Of a DNA stretch of 51,616 nt, positions 51,297-51,616 are shown one piece after another. Within the stretch, counting starts at the first letter, position 1, and each line of letters begins with the position of its first letter. The translations under genes and the position numbers were made by a program. The stretch is taken from assembly GCA_022821385.1 (NCBI GenBank), contig JAJEDR010000016.1:1-51616 (forward strand). The letters are read 5' to 3'. The notes under the pieces were generated by a model. That model saw only the letters and a program-made list of their open reading frames with translations. It had not been told where the DNA came from and searched no databases. Source of the stretch: Rhodothermales bacterium (GTDB lineage: Bacteria; Bacteroidota; Rhodothermia; Rhodothermales; Bin80).

Positions 51297-51616
51297 CTTA
51301 GCGCCAGGAAGATGGGCCACAGAAACTACTGAGGCTCAGGACCACTGGTGGATTGGGTAGCTGGTACCGATTTCGTAGATATCAAGTGACATAGTGGCAT
51401 GTAGGCTATAGCCACGGTTTTTCGTCCGTAACAGTGCGAATTCGCGGCAGGGATCCCGGTTTCACAGGCCCCCCGCACAGAATCTGTTAACGAATCCAAC
51501 AACGACAGATCGCACGCCACGCGATGGGTCGCGTGGCGGCCTTTATCGCGATGCTCGTCAAGCAGTGCGGACAAGGCGCACACCGATGATAGGAGCGTTG
51601 CCTATATGGGTTGTTG
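51297..51616. other. End region, no gene seen
   Basis: About 320 bases after the last gene. A minus-strand frame (51326-51583) has no recognisable features. It contains a strong hairpin at 51515-51538. Confidence 0.4.
51515..51538. repeat. Perfect 10-bp inverted repeat
   Basis: CGCCACGCGA (51515-51524), loop TGGG, TCGCGTGGCG (51529-51538). Very GC-rich. A short weak T-stretch (CCTTTAT) follows on the plus strand, so it could be a terminator for the propeller gene 220 bases upstream, or an unrelated structured element. Confidence 0.7.

Noticed and set aside
1-51616. CRISPR array, tRNA or rRNA genes, transposase, integrase or prophage genes
   Set aside because: None found. Repeats present are tandem gene copies, hairpins and one short direct repeat; no T-loop consensus or recombinase motif seen.

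Overview
The window looks like chromosomal DNA from a member of the Bacteroidota/Rhodothermota-Balneolota group. Sequence evidence for this: a protein with a C-terminal type IX secretion (Por) sorting domain (37848-39485), the bacillithiol enzyme BshA, an arginine-type GNAT acetyltransferase of the kind found in Bacteroidota, many secreted or lipid-anchored six-bladed beta-propeller proteins, an N-terminal-signal outer-membrane beta-barrel, and starts that mostly lack a Shine-Dalgarno sequence. The phylum placement is inference; no 16S rRNA, tRNA or ribosomal protein genes are present.

Layout. 1-3462: the 3' end of a Cu/Zn superoxide dismutase, a secreted beta-propeller protein, a likely propeller remnant, then a K+ channel with a C-terminal zinc ribbon overlapping a NUDIX hydrolase (minus strand). 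4114-9213: a tiny zinc-ribbon membrane protein, then a plus-strand core block (GNAT, priA, SRP RNA, yajC, ribBA). 9505-18291: a divergent gamma-glutamyltransferase-like enzyme, a propeller lipoprotein, a large solitary N6-adenine DNA methyltransferase, a cupin/Tm-1-like pair and a small unknown gene. 19036-22501: a tight four-gene operon thyA - peptidoglycan amidase - MamK-like actin - folA. 22568-25902: bshA, an outer-membrane barrel and a GIY-YIG/DUF4357 protein. 26255-33610: a tandem array of three near-identical propeller lipoproteins with repeated non-coding flanks, with a metallophosphoesterase between copies 2 and 3. 33630-37132: a cell-wall hydrolase-like gene and vitamin B6 genes pdxB and pdxJ around era. 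37297-43975: a plus-strand run with a pseudopilin-like protein, a T9SS cargo, two metallo-beta-lactamase-fold proteins, a GAF/PP2C phosphatase and a transaldolase. 43997-49711: a minus-strand operon of amidohydrolase, TPR/peptidase, DUF4159 and MoxR. 50175-51296: another beta-propeller.

How they fit together. Housekeeping functions (replication restart, protein export, riboflavin, B6, dTMP/folate cycle, ribosome maturation) form compact blocks. Between them lie loose regions with long non-coding stretches, and these hold the propeller genes, six in 51 kb, and signs of recent duplication. The most unusual items are the MamK-family actin sitting between thyA and folA next to an amidase, and the three-copy propeller array whose leaders and one coding block are conserved at DNA level. 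The orphan methyltransferase, whose N-terminal nuclease-like motif appears to lack its lysine, and the zinc-ribbon membrane proteins are secondary points of interest. No CRISPR array, transposase, integrase or prophage was seen.
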